Positions 47,701 through 59,400 of a stretch of DNA of 64,000 nucleotides are shown piece by piece (within the stretch, counting starts at the first letter, position 1; each line of letters opens with the position of its first letter). The position numbers and the translations under genes were made by a program. Under the pieces are notes generated by a model, which was not told where the DNA came from, did no database searches, and saw only the letters and a program-made list of their open reading frames with translations. Origin of the DNA: Manduca sexta (taxonomy: Eukaryota; Arthropoda; Insecta; Lepidoptera; Sphingidae); NCBI RefSeq assembly GCF_014839805.1, contig NC_051139.1:2046001-2110000 (forward strand). Direction: 5' to 3'.

Positions 47701-47932
47701 TATCACTTGTATTTTCGTATGACAGGATAAAGTTTACCAGGAGATGACTGAGCAAACGGAGTGGGCGGGCGCGGGCTCGTCGCAAGAGACGGAGCTCCCG
47801 CCTCCTGAGCAGCACATCTACCCTCCCACGCCGCCGCAGTCTGACCACAAGAGCCCCAAGACTCCGGGCACCAAGACGCCCTCCTCGCGGCACGACGCCC
47901 TCGACGTGGCACTCAGGCCCGACCTGCATTGA
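38732..47932 (+). CDS. CycE: G1/S-specific cyclin E
   Basis: Coding exons 38732-38745, 38833-38899, 38971-39251, 39448-39649, 46734-46845, 47002-47636 and 47726-47932 join in frame to 505 aa. The N-terminus has basic KRKR and KRPR/PKRK clusters (nuclear import). The cyclin box opens with [20 protein letters not shown] (about 177-196) and contains [17 protein letters not shown] and [15 protein letters not shown], the cyclin E signature; a second cyclin fold fills exon 6. At 470-477 PPTPPQSD matches the TPPQS Fbw7/Ago phosphodegron of cyclin E1. It activates CDK2 for S-phase entry. ATG 38732 has context ACAATGG and follows a spliced 5' UTR; the first coding exon gives only five residues, so another N-terminal isoform is possible. 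Intron 4 is 7.1 kb. Exon 6 is strikingly GC-rich. Confidence 0.95.
40395..40403. promoter_or_regulatory. E2F-type word in cyclin E intron 4
   Basis: TTTCGCGCG within CACCGTTTCGCGCGTTTGC. It is the third such word at this locus. Drosophila cyclin E has alternative promoters; whether this marks one here is open. Confidence 0.35.
41590..41850 (+). repeat. Degenerate dispersed repeat
   Basis: GGTAGACGAGCAGGCGTGCCACCTGATGTTTAGCGATCTGC and the following GGGTGCGCTACCGAC ... CTCGGCTTTTG are of a form widespread in lepidopteran genomes, probably a retroelement fragment. I cannot assign the class. Confidence 0.5.
41975..42150 (+). mobile_element. tRNA-derived SINE, fourth type
   Basis: GGCGCAGCGGTCGACTACC (box-A-like) and GAGTTCGATTCCCACAC (box-B-like) form a tRNA head. 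The body GTAAATATTTATTTTGAGTTTGGGTG follows. The boundaries are approximate. Confidence 0.65.
43888..44072 (+). mobile_element. 185-bp LINE 3' end with 13-bp TSD
   Basis: TAAATATACTGAA is repeated at 43875-43887 and 44073-44085. The insert has GAGGAAACCTGCATACCTGAGAAG, CTAGGCCAGCGTGGTGGAC, GCCCAACAGTGGGGCAGTATA and ends GCTGATATTATTGCAT. It is a 5'-truncated copy of a common lepidopteran LINE tail. Confidence 0.85.
45485..45595 (+). mobile_element. LINE 3' tail fragment
   Basis: GGAGAAGCCTTACTCC ... AGCAGTGGACTTCATGTGGCTGAGGACCGATGATGAG shares the 3' end of the 3763 and 61606 insertions. No clear duplication at its edges. Confidence 0.65.
46465..46515 (+). repeat. Short LINE-tail fragment
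   Basis: TTAGGGGAGACCTATGTTTACCAGTTAATTTCCATAGGCTGAAGA parallels GGGGAGACCTATATTTAGCAGTGGACAGTTGTAGGCTGATGA at 54770-54811. Confidence 0.55.
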
Positions 47933-48085
47933 CCGGTGAATTATCTGTGAATGTTGTGTTATGTCCGTGAACTACAGTGTAGTTCAGTTTTAATAAGTCG
48001 ATACACGGGACTCGGTGCAGTGTGTCGCCGCTCGCCGCGCGAGCTTGTTAAACTTTTTACCGAGCGCAAGGTCACAGTCGTAGCA

Positions 48086-48091
48086 AATAAA
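48086..48091 (+). terminator. First poly(A) signal after cyclin E
   Basis: AATAAA in TAGCAAATAAAGCG, 154 nt after the stop, in a moderately GC-rich context. Its use is not known. Confidence 0.45.
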
Positions 48092-49051
48092 GCGTCAGTG
48101 GGACATTTTGAGCAATTCTCGTAACATCGGTGCCTACAGCGTGCTTCTACGCTGCACCCATACTCGAGGACGTGCTGGACCGACTGCGGCCGAACTTATA
48201 GTCATTCGTGACATCAATATACATGATTGTCGGAGGAAGTGCCGATCTTTGACAAACGTACTCGCGATGAAGAATTTAGCCGACTGATATCCAATCTTCA
48301 TCGCGCGTATTATTAAACGGAACTGTCTAATTTTTAGATGTAAAATGATCTGATACTGCTGGTGACTCTTGGACAATGATATATTTGGTGACTGACGCTG
48401 TCTTCACAGAAATGATTAGCGTATTCACCAGCTAATTCAAGAAATGTAAATAAGTATCTATAGTTCAGATGTTTGCTTAATGAATGTGTTCATTCAGCTT
48501 TTCTAAGAAAACTGATATTGGGAAATTCATTAATGACAATTTTGACTATTCTAAAATTACACCTAATAGCACCGTACATCCTTGACAAATAGGTAAATAT
48601 TTACATTTCTGGAACCGTCTGATGAACACACTACCTGAACAAGACGAGCACACTCCGTCTCGGCAAAACTACTTAAAGCTGCAGTCATGCCATTTTTATC
48701 GTATCAGTGGGATTGTAGGAAAATACCGTTCCTTCTCCCAGTACCCATTCCTACCCTTAAAGTTGGCAAGACATCACAATTACTTTGAATTTGTGGATGG
48801 TAATGAGCAGTGACAACCACTTAGCACGTTCCCACTCTTTGGATGTCGGGCCTGACAATACATCTAGTGCTGTAGTGGCCGAACATTTTACATGAAGCTG
48901 TTAACACTTACCCGACAATGTTTTTTGTAGACACTTAATATAAAATGTTCTGCAACTAGAGCACCCGATATCGGTGGCGAATTGTCCACATAACCGGATT
49001 CTTGCCGGCTTCTCTTTCCTTATATAAAATCTAGTAATCATTAGAACGATT

Positions 49052-49133
49052 TGCAGTATGTATGCATATTTGTAGTACCTATATGTTGTGTCAGGTACCC
49101 TTTGGGAAAATTTCACAATGCGCCACTGCCTGA
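49052..49133 (+). repeat. Dispersed repeat pair with 63739-63822
   Basis: Both copies carry a TATGCATAT..GTAGTACCTATATGTTGTGT core, then GAAAA..TTCACAAT.CGCCACTG. They are in the same orientation and share about 80 bp. The 63739 copy is directly followed by repeat R, so this may be a larger family of which R is part. Confidence 0.6.
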
Positions 49134-52100
49134 TTATTATCGGCTTCGACATCCGACAAGTTGGAATGAGCTGTTACTACGGTAGAACTAGTTCGTTAAC
49201 CGGCCTTCTTAAATACTCATTGTATCCCAGTTAAAGCTACTAACACGCGACACTAACTCGCCCGTGTGGAGTGTGGCAGCCTTCTAACCAACTAGCGCAC
49301 TAATTTGCTGTTTGATGTTTAGTTACTCACATCTATTTAACTGGGATATACTGTACCTTAATATTTTATTCATCCTCGCCATTAATCAAGTATCCCATGC
49401 TTTTTCCTCCTTTTCATCCCAACTTACTTTGTTTTAGGTCGAAGACTTTTTTGTTGTTTCCATAGACTGAGTAGGGTTGGCTTAAGGGTGCTTTTCCTTT
49501 GTAGCAATGCGCGACTGAGATAATTAGACATGCAGAAATTGACAATGTTATTTTGACGCTCCGCTTGTAAAGGCATCGTAAATCTACGCAAAAGTTGCTA
49601 GTTAATTGAACAAGCGTCACATCAATAAGTCCAAGATAGGTCCCAGCAACAGCTTGATTGGTGGAGTATGAAGATGCATTTGTGCATCAAATTGACTGAA
49701 AATGTAAACTTAGGTACTTGTGAATACGTTCACATAATTCTACTTAGTCTCCGAAGAGAACTTTGTTCCTATGGTATCTTGGATGGTGAGCCGCCGAAGA
49801 ACCGCTCGCTGCTTAGACATTCCTATCGTGTAATGTAAGATATGAGTAATGTAAAGAGTCGACAGTCCACCGCTTGTTTCTAACCGTTATATATGTGTGT
49901 AGTTATAATTCATCAGTTAAGGTTGTGTTCACTCGTCACTTTGTTTTATTATATAAGTGAATATTGTAAATAAGAATGCATTATCCCTAATCATTATCAA
50001 TAATCAATCTTATTGCCGTATGTCGATGAATGATATTGAGTCGTATATTTATTTAAAACATCGCTTATACTGCGTTGTGGTGGTATTTTGGTTTAAGATA
50101 ATAGTCTTGGAAAGTTTAATAGATACTTTTTGTCACATTAGAAATGCGGGAACGGGATGTTGTCTGATAAGATTAATATTTTATAACTTTCGTGAATGGT
50201 AATAAGCTGTATATAACATATTGACGTCGACTGATAAACTCCGATATAAGTGATTAGAGTTTTTAGGAGAATATTTTTGGTATTTTTGCAGAACGAAAAA
50301 TGAGTGCCAAGATAGGCGTATTTTCGTCGCACGATTGCTCATTATTTTGACATGCGTATGATGCACATGCACATATTCCGGGGGTGTACCAACGCTCCAA
50401 CGCACTCGAACTTACCTCTTGCCGCTTGTGTACCGTAGGGGGTCTATGAAAATGTTCTAGTTGTCAATTGGGAATATTAAGAAAATTTTATTCGTATATT
50501 TATTTGTATTTCATTGTGCTTTATATTTAATTTATACTATGTAGTGATAAATCGGCAGCATCCCAAACATTGAAAGTTCATCTTAAACGTTAATACCACT
50601 GCGTGGCTTTGCATTATACGTTACCACAATATTATCCATTTTGTTTTATCCCACAATCAAATTGTAGACCTTAATCAAATAACATACAAGCATATTATGG
50701 GACATCCCCCAACTGAACTCTCAAAATTAGTTTAAGTAAATTTAATAATAATAATACCTAGTAGTTCACATTGCTTTAAATTATGTAAATAAATTGATAA
50801 TTCTGTAATTTATTAGTTGAATAAACGAACTATATAAACGAGTTCAGAACTGATTTATATTCAAGACTTGCGCGCAAGCAATGCAATTAATATATGATAA
50901 ACTACGGAACATAGTGTATTTTTAATTCAACATTTTAACCAAAGACTGTCCGCTGGACGAGAATCTTCGTTTGTTATTTTGAAACCCATTTGTGTAATAC
51001 TTTTGTCAACTTGAGAGCGAATAAAATTATTATCAGTCCAGCTAGTCCAGCTATATTTTACGTAAAAAAAAATATGGTAAAATTTACAGTTTTTTGAACG
51101 GTATTCGGTGAGTCGAGTTGGAAGATATAACAAAAATTATGCACATACACCTTATCAATTTATTTACAAAATACTGTGTGCAGTGGAAGTCTATAAATAT
51201 AACTCCAACCTAGTGGCAAGAAGTTTCCCTTGCGAGTTATTTATTGCATTTCTTTACGCTACAAATTGCACTAGTTTGTAAAATTAGCGACATCACGTCA
51301 TATGTATTGTACGCTTTAGTTTATTGTTACTGGGCCACACGTGTAGGGTCCGTGCAGTGGCAGGGGTTTGCCATTATTATTGACCAATTGACAACATATT
51401 GACGGCATCCACGCTCCGCATCCTCCGTGGCGGATGCGTGTGATATCGTTCGTATAATTAATGTATGCATGATCCCAAGAATGCGCACGTTGCCGCCACA
51501 TCACGGTCATTGCGTTGTGGCCATTTGTGCAAGTACGGGCATACTTGTCTACATTAGACGAACCCCAACTCGACTGAACGCTTATTGAGCGCTGTTCTTG
51601 GCAATTCTGACTGTACTTACAGATTTTGTGTATTAGCTGCCTATTTATATTATAACGTGCCTTAATATTTAATCACTATCTAGCGACTCTGTACTATAAG
51701 AGGATGTATGTGCATTCTGGACGCGTGTATATAAAATATAGAAAATGGTTTTACTAGTTCGTAATAAAAAAATATATATATTTATTGTATGACGAGCCAC
51801 GCTATACTAGCATCTACTTCGGTAAGGTATTGTACAAATATTTATATTGAACAGAAAAATAAATTCAAGTATCGTTGTAGCTCACTCCTCGCTGTAAACA
51901 CCAACTTATTTGTTGTGCGTTTCGCTTTTTTAAGATTAAACCATTTTGTAACTTACAAAAGCGGACCATTAGAAAATTGTTAGTATCTGTAGTGTGAAAA
52001 TGATAGTGATTTATTGATGTTACTGTTAAGTTTAGAAATAATAATTACAGCGTCGGAGTTGTGTTTGCGAGCGAGCAGTGAGCCGCCTGTCTAACAAATT

Positions 52101-52510
52101 GCGTTGTACCTAACATTAGAACCGGGTATCGTAGCATTACTGTAGTTAATTCTTGTAGCATTAAGTTGAACGATTACGCTTATCCACTAAGGCGAAGGCT
52201 CACCTTATTAATAAGACTCTTATAGATGTGTTACTTTCATTGAACAACTTAAAATATATACGTAGAGGCAATGACGCCTTTTAGTATTAAGTTATTTTTA
52301 TATCAATTTATGGGAAGCTTATAAGATAAAACATAGTAATATAATAGGATTTTTCAATTGTATTTCTGGATAGTATGTGATCTCATAAGTTGAACTCGGA
52401 AGCCATTTGTTATTGTTCATGAATCGTTGTCTCTTGTGCAATACGCATTGATCACATTGATTGTACACTTGGATGTCACGAAATAAAAGTATTAATAAAC
52501 GGTGTTGATG

Positions 52511-53405
52511 ATGATTTATTAGTTTTATTAAGCACGTAAAGCCGTCGGTCCTGCGCCTGATACCTCGCCGGTCATGTCGGATTGCCTTCTCACTGGACTA
52601 TAAAGGAATAGAAAGTGCACATGTATACAGCGCTCTATAATATCACCTGCGTACTTGGCTGTCTTGGGATCGGCCGTTCGTTGTGGCCGATATTCGGTTA
52701 AGTGGAATTCAGTTTTATTTGCATCTTTTTGACCATAATAAATTATGAGGGCGAACAGGCGCTTCGGTCCTGATAATAAGTGTTCTTAAGAGTATCTACA
52801 GTAACACAAGAATCATGGATATCTATCCTCTAACGAAAATAAGGGCGATGTGTGTTTGGACTTCTGACTATTTCATTCACCATACGAAACTAAGGAAAGT
52901 TGTTCCTTTCGGTTAGTTTTCTTTGAGTGCGTTCTAAGTCATTTAGCCGGTCCATTCATGGTGTAAGACCAGGATGGAAACGTTAATTGGTTACCGTGAC
53001 TTTATGATATAAAATATCGTGTGCGTATAACTTGCCTTCTACGACCAGCACTAGGCTATTCGGGAGCCCCCCTTTCTGCATGGAGTTCCTTTTAGGTCCC
53101 AACTATATTTTGTTTGGCACACATTCTCAAATTGGCGTGTTCGTATAATTTTGTCATGTGGTTCGCTATCCCTGGTTTAGAGATCAATTTGAGACCCACT
53201 GTAGGGTAAGCCGTTAAGTGCAATCTAATGACACTGCTGTGATAGGTCGTAAATAACAAACAATTTAATTAAAACACTTACATTTATATTTAAAACACCG
53301 CTTTGGTACAATAGAACTATACGTACAGCAAAAATACAATCTATATAAAAATATAACTCCCCATGATATTGTCATTTGTACATAATGCATTGAATTTCTC
53401 GTGGG
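52511..53405. other. Convergent intergenic region, cyclin E-SMC6
   Basis: No coding or repeat structure is recognised. The SMC6 3' UTR must begin at its right edge; a minus-strand ATTAAA at about 53263 and AATAAA near 52714 are candidate poly(A) signals. Confidence 0.4.
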
Positions 53406-56400
53406 CTATGGACGCGGATCGGCCATTCTGCAACAAAAAGAAAAAACAATTTAAAGCGCACATAAGTGGTACGACATTGATAAGGGCTCAAAAGCTTCTC
53501 ACTCTGACCCCCTCTACGTCTTACGGCCAATTCCAAAGAAAATCCGAACCATTAACAAAGCGTTAATAAGAATGAACCAATCAACTCTTCTTTGTTCTGA
53601 TTGGTCAATATAAGCTATGGATCCAACGTTTAAGAATGTATAGGAATCCGATATTTGAAAATAAACGAATCGAACAACTTACACGTGTATGCTTATTTGT
53701 GGAGAGGCGACGATGTTGGGGACATCTTGCGGTGTGAGGAACACGAACTGTCTGTTGCTGTGCTTGGACGCGTGGTTAAGGAGGATGTTCGTCACTATCG
53801 TGCGGTTCACGTTATCCTGTACGGTCAGTACAATGCATTATTATCTCACTGCTGGGTAGTGGGATAAGAACTCAAGGAAAGGTTAATTTATCACTTCAAC
53901 GGGTTAAACTTAACTTCCAAATTCTTTGAAGAACTTACGTGTATGAATATTGGTTATATACGGCATCTGTAGCAGTACCAGAGATCTCAGATTATGGATA
54001 GAACCCTAGATCTATGTTTATGATATGTGCGTCGAGATACTAGGGACGTAAAACAGGTTTTTTAAGGTTACCAAATATTTTCCTTATTTACCAAGCATGA
54101 TGAGTCACAAGGAAAATTTAAGCTGAGAGCATTATGGCAAAATAATATAAGGACATAGTTAAGGACATAACATTTAGGGTTTTCCTCTACACTTTATTTC
54201 TGCCAAGTATCTTTTAGAAAGATATGAGTAATATTACGTGACGTGGCGTGTTTAGCGACACCTTCAGCGGGTATACGCACCATGAAGACGTCGTACTCGT
54301 CCATGAAGAAGAACGGCAGGTCGACGCACTCCCACAGCGCCATGATGAAGGCCACGGTGGAGTAGGAGCGCTCGCCGCCCGACAGCGCCGACACGCCCTC
54401 CCCCGCGCCCCCCGCACCACCCGCGCCCTCCGCCTGCCGCCCGCGGCACCACACCTCCAGCGTGCCGTTCACGTGGTCGATGTCCATGCTGCCCTGCCGC
54501 ACACCGGCGAACCGCCGCTATACTCAATAGATCTTAACACTCGTCAAAATTCATTCATCTCTTTCACTGGTCCTGACAACTACACGAATCCGAGTTTCGT
54601 ATTACGTAAAATTAAAATTATATGGAAGGAACGAAAGAAACAAATATGTTTTCTAACAAGAAGGCTAACTAAATTAAATGTCTCTTTCACAACGAGTAAA
54701 TTAAATATATAAAAAGACGTAGACGCTGGATGAGGAGAGCTGAGGACCGAGCAACGTGGCGCGCTTTAGGGGAGACCTATATTTAGCAGTGGACAGTTGT
54801 AGGCTGATGAGATAAGACGTGATGTATTGGTTCCACGGCTGACGGTTCGGCACTCACGGTGTAGTCGCGCAGCGTGAGCATGGAGTTGAAGCAGTGTTGC
54901 GCGCGGGCGGCGATGCGCGTCTGCACGAGGTGGCAGTACTTCAGGTGCTTGCTGATCGCGTCCTTGATCTGCACACACATTACACCATCCATAATATCGG
55001 GTTCGAGTATACCATTTTATTGATAATATGTCGGGCAATTATCTTATAACTGCAGGCTTATAGCAAACAATTAATTGTTACACTTACAGCTACCCCTGAA
55101 TGGGTAGGCAGAAACGCAACTTATTCACCGACTTTTCACCATGATTACTCCATCCGAAGACGGGGGCGAGCTTATCGCCATATCAGACACATATTCTTAA
55201 ATTTTTCCTAGTATAGAAAAATCCAATATCACTTTACCCGACCGGAAATCGAATCTGAATCAACACACACCAGCACTGTAATGACTACGCCACCGAGGCA
55301 GTGATACATCAACCATACAGCCAGTTGGATGTTATGTCATAGTGTTATACAAACATATTATATATGGTATTATATAAACGTGTGTGACCTCGTGTATGAG
55401 GGTCTGCAGTCGGTTGAGGTCCTGGGTGGTCTTGTTGTACTTGGTCTGCACGTCCAGCAGCCGCTCGGCGACCTGCGCCTTGCTCATCCCGTCGCTGCGG
55501 ATCGAGCTCAGCTTCTGCTGGATCTTCTTCAGTTCGTCTGTCACTACACTCTTCTCCCTGCGACAGCAATTGGTGCATTGACTAGTTGTAACTGGCTCAG
55601 AACGTATGTCCCCCCCCCCCTTTTTTATAAAACCTACTGCATCTGATAGTAAGTGGAGTGGGGTCCAATAGAATGACTACTGATGAGTTATAATTAAGCC
55701 TCGACAGTCGACACAATTATGCCGGCCTGTTGGAACCGGATACACAGGTTGATGCCGGAACGCGACATACTTAAGTGGGCTACCATGGCGGGTTTTAACA
55801 CCTTGTGTATGGTCGCTATCCGGGCGGATATAAAATATATCCTACCACCAGCAAAGTAACAGCAATTATTTACTATTTTGGCATAATGAGTAGTCTATTT
55901 GTTAGTCAAAAACATGATTTGTCGATGTCATTTGAAAGGGTAGAATTAGTTACCATTTGCCAAAAAAATAGCTATTAAAAAAATCAAAGATTTTTTTTAC
56001 ATTATTATAGAAATACATCAAAAATATTACACGTCACTCCTAATAATTGTGCGTAGTAAATGTTGTTATCAACACATTGATAGCGGTTACACAATTAACC
56101 AAAAAAAATCTAATAACAAAGGGTTATCATGCTCAAATCCGAGAACAAAAACACATAAACAACAATATCAACGTATATGGGACACACTCGATCTAGTCTA
56201 CACTAATATTGTATACATTTATTTTTAAATTATTATTACCTTGTCGATAACAGAAGATTCAAACTCTAAAAAAAACGTACAGATTAGAAACAAGGCGTGT
56301 GCACGACTGTCTGGAAGTGAACACACACACACACGGCATCACGAATTTATCCCCGAGGGGGTATGCAGAGGCGCAACCAAAGCACCCACTTTTCGCTAAT

Positions 56401-59400
56401 TGTATTCCGTCCCATGATGTGATAGGGGGCGAGCCTATCGCCATATCGGGCACAAAATCCAGACTTCCCACTGACACTGAGCATAAAAACCTAAATATCA
56501 CTTTGCCCGACCCGAGATTCGAACCCAGGACGTCAGAGCGCTGTCGTACCGCGCATGCAGTACAACTACGCCAACGAGGTAGTGAACACTACATGCAATA
56601 AATGAAGATACGGTCATTTACAGCTTACATAATTATTTCATATTCATTTTCTTTTAGGTTTATGGCTCCATTATTACAGCGGGGATTATACCAATGTCAG
56701 AACATGTCGATATTAAAATAACTCTAAAAGCGTAACTTCAAGTTATACTATTCCCTACGACTACCTGAAGTTTCCTTTGAAAATTATAAACGTTGTATAT
56801 ATATGTAGATTGTAAATTAAATGATGGCATATAAAATCAGAGAACTATTAATTGCAAGCCGAAAAGCATAGAATATAAGCGTGCTGTATCTAAAGAATTT
56901 AATGTTTGCTAGATGTGTGCAATTTCGCCGCGTCGAATATCTTTTCGAAGCTAAAAGTGCCTTATCCGTTACTACTCCTACCGTAACGTCGCGACATATA
57001 TCGTCACCTGGCGTTGTCGACCTTGGGGCACAGCTTGAGCGCCTGCTCGGTCTTCTTGCTGATGACGGCCTGCTTCTCATCGAGGATGTCCTTCACCCGC
57101 GCCAGCTTGGCGTTGTCCTCGTTGACGCGCTGCTCGTACATGGCGCGCTCCGACATGCCTCTATCCACCTTCATCTGCTCCTGGTCTATTTCTTCCTGTT
57201 ATACAAAATCATGCTTGTTGGTACTAGATTAACTTCAAAACAGTGCAAGAAATATTATTAACTGTTAGCTATTGGGGTAGAGCTAGACTGTCATCCTCTA
57301 GAGGGAAAGTAGCTTGTTTGATGTTATACCAAGCCAATATCTGTGGCCTAACTTTTAAATCTTTTCAATAGTAACGCTTGAATAGCTTATGAACGTTTAT
57401 TTTTTTTCCAAATGCTCGGACTTAGAATCTAAAAAAATGCTTACACTTAGAATTCTGCACTCCTTATTGGCTTTAGCTACTTTTTCCTTGAGTTGTGTTA
57501 TCCTCTCGTCCAATTCGTCCGCTCTCTGTTTACACTGCTGCTCTTTATCCAATAGAACATCCAATTGTTCCTGTAGACTTTCTACTTTGTTCTTGGTCAC
57601 ATTTAATTCCTCCACCTAGAGTGGAAATATAATTATAATACAAACTAGGTTATAGATGTTTTATATGAGAACTCATCTAGTATGTAGTATTCATGTAGTA
57701 TTGCAATGCTTTGTCTACTTTCTTGTGCCAAGCAGTATCGTGTAACAGTTTTTAATGTTTTAAAATTCATGATAGTAGATTTAATAAGTGGATATTACGG
57801 AAGTAACAATTTCAATCGTATGACAAGCATAGTACAGTCCGTGCACGAGCTCCGTGTAATTTCAAGAAATGTTGATAAAATAACTGAATACAGTGATATA
57901 GCTGATATTAAGTTATAGATAAGTTCAGACGGCGAGCGTTCACCACATTTTTGATGTATGGCGTGGAAAATAAATATTTTGTGTCGACTAAGAATGAATG
58001 AACCATCCTCAAGCCGGTCGTAGGGTAGCGCGGCGCGTGGGGTAGTGAGCAGTGTACCAGCACGGCGTGGTGCGGCGCGTGCAGCTGCTGCAGGCGGTCG
58101 GCGGCGCGGCGCTGCGCCTCGGCGGCGTCGTGCGCGGCGCGGCGCAGCGCCTCCAGCTCGTGCGCCGCGCCGCGCTCGGCCGCGCGCGCCTGCCGCAGCT
58201 CCGCGCTCAGCTCCGCCGCGCGCTCCTCCAGCTTCCGCAGGTGAGCTTCCGCTTCTTCGATTTCCGCTTGCACTTGTCTGACGAACGATATAACCGTACA
58301 GGAATGTTACCGTGTCTTGACACTGCGCTCGATGGTGAGTACGATGTGATAACATTGCCATATATTTTGTGCTTTACGATGTCACCAACGCTAATATTCA
58401 GAAATGCTGTAATTAATGTAGACCACCTGCCCTCAAAAACTGCTAATCAAATAACTGACTACAATTCTAATACAAAGTTGACAATAACATTAGAATAAAT
58501 TACCTTATCCTCTCAGCAGTGCTGACCTGCAGGTACTGGCTCTCGCGCCGTTTGCCGCCATAGCTGCGGTAGTTGGGCGCCGGGTGGTATTCGGTCGTGT
58601 CCAGCGTTACTATCTTGGCGCAGTTCACCGGCACGTTCTCCGCGTTGTCCGACAATCGAATGGCGTCGCCTGACAATATTTAACCAGAATCGTTTGAACC
58701 GTTCAGGAGTGTTGGTAATGTGTAATGTGTAATGTGTATAGTGTGCCGTGTGTACTGACTGTGTTCGCGCACGAGCAGGATGGCCTCGAGGCCGAGGCTG
58801 TCGATGAGGTGGTTGGCGACGACGACGTCGGGCACGTGCAGCGCGTCGAGCGCGCAGGCGTGTCCGGCGGCGCGCACGCGGTGCCGCGACACGTCGTGCC
58901 GCGCCGGCAGGAACTTGCTGCACGTCACCGACGGCTTGGCCGCGCGCCCGTACACCTGCACACGTCCACTGCCTTTGTACACATATGCTGTGATGCTATA
59001 CCGGGTAAAACTGCACGGGATCAACGACATCGCAGCGAGGACGCTGTGCGTTATAATTCACTAGTAAAATTATAATTATTCGATAGCATCGTCACTGTGC
59101 CAGAAATCGCCAACACTACACTATCACATAGTGGCTAGTTGCGGGCGATTTCTGTTTTCAGGAGCATTTCGTTCTGTCCTCGTTTTCAGGGGCGTCTCCC
59201 TTACCTTACCCAGTACATTACAAATCAATAAAAGTAGAAAAGTATATGAAACTTACCCTGCCCATGATGTCGAACAGTTTCCGCGAGTCTTCTGCAGTGT
59301 TGACGCAGAAGGACCGGACAGTGCCTCCGAGGATGTGTTCTAACGCACCTCCCCATTCCTTTTCTTTCACTTTAAGGTAAGAACCTAAAATCCGTGCTAA

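Larger units (their letters stand above)
47933..52510 (+). other. Cyclin E 3' flank or long 3' UTR
   Basis: There is no coding frame here. AATAAA occurs on the plus strand at 48086-48091, 50788, 50820, 51020, 51763, 52482 and 52494. The first would give a 3' UTR of about 170 nt, the last about 4.6 kb. The stretch is unusually free of recognisable transposons compared with the introns, which would fit a long transcribed UTR. That is inference. Confidence 0.45.

Noticed and set aside
47009..47722. A 237-codon frame on the plus strand and others on the minus strand over cyclin E exon 6
   Set aside because: The cyclin fold is in another frame with proper splice sites. The rest are Arg/Ala-rich shadows of GC-rich coding DNA.
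57795..58361. 188-codon minus-strand frame overlapping an SMC6 exon
   Set aside because: It is the wrong frame for exon 58058-58277; the adjacent frame gives a coiled coil that joins cleanly to the hinge exons.
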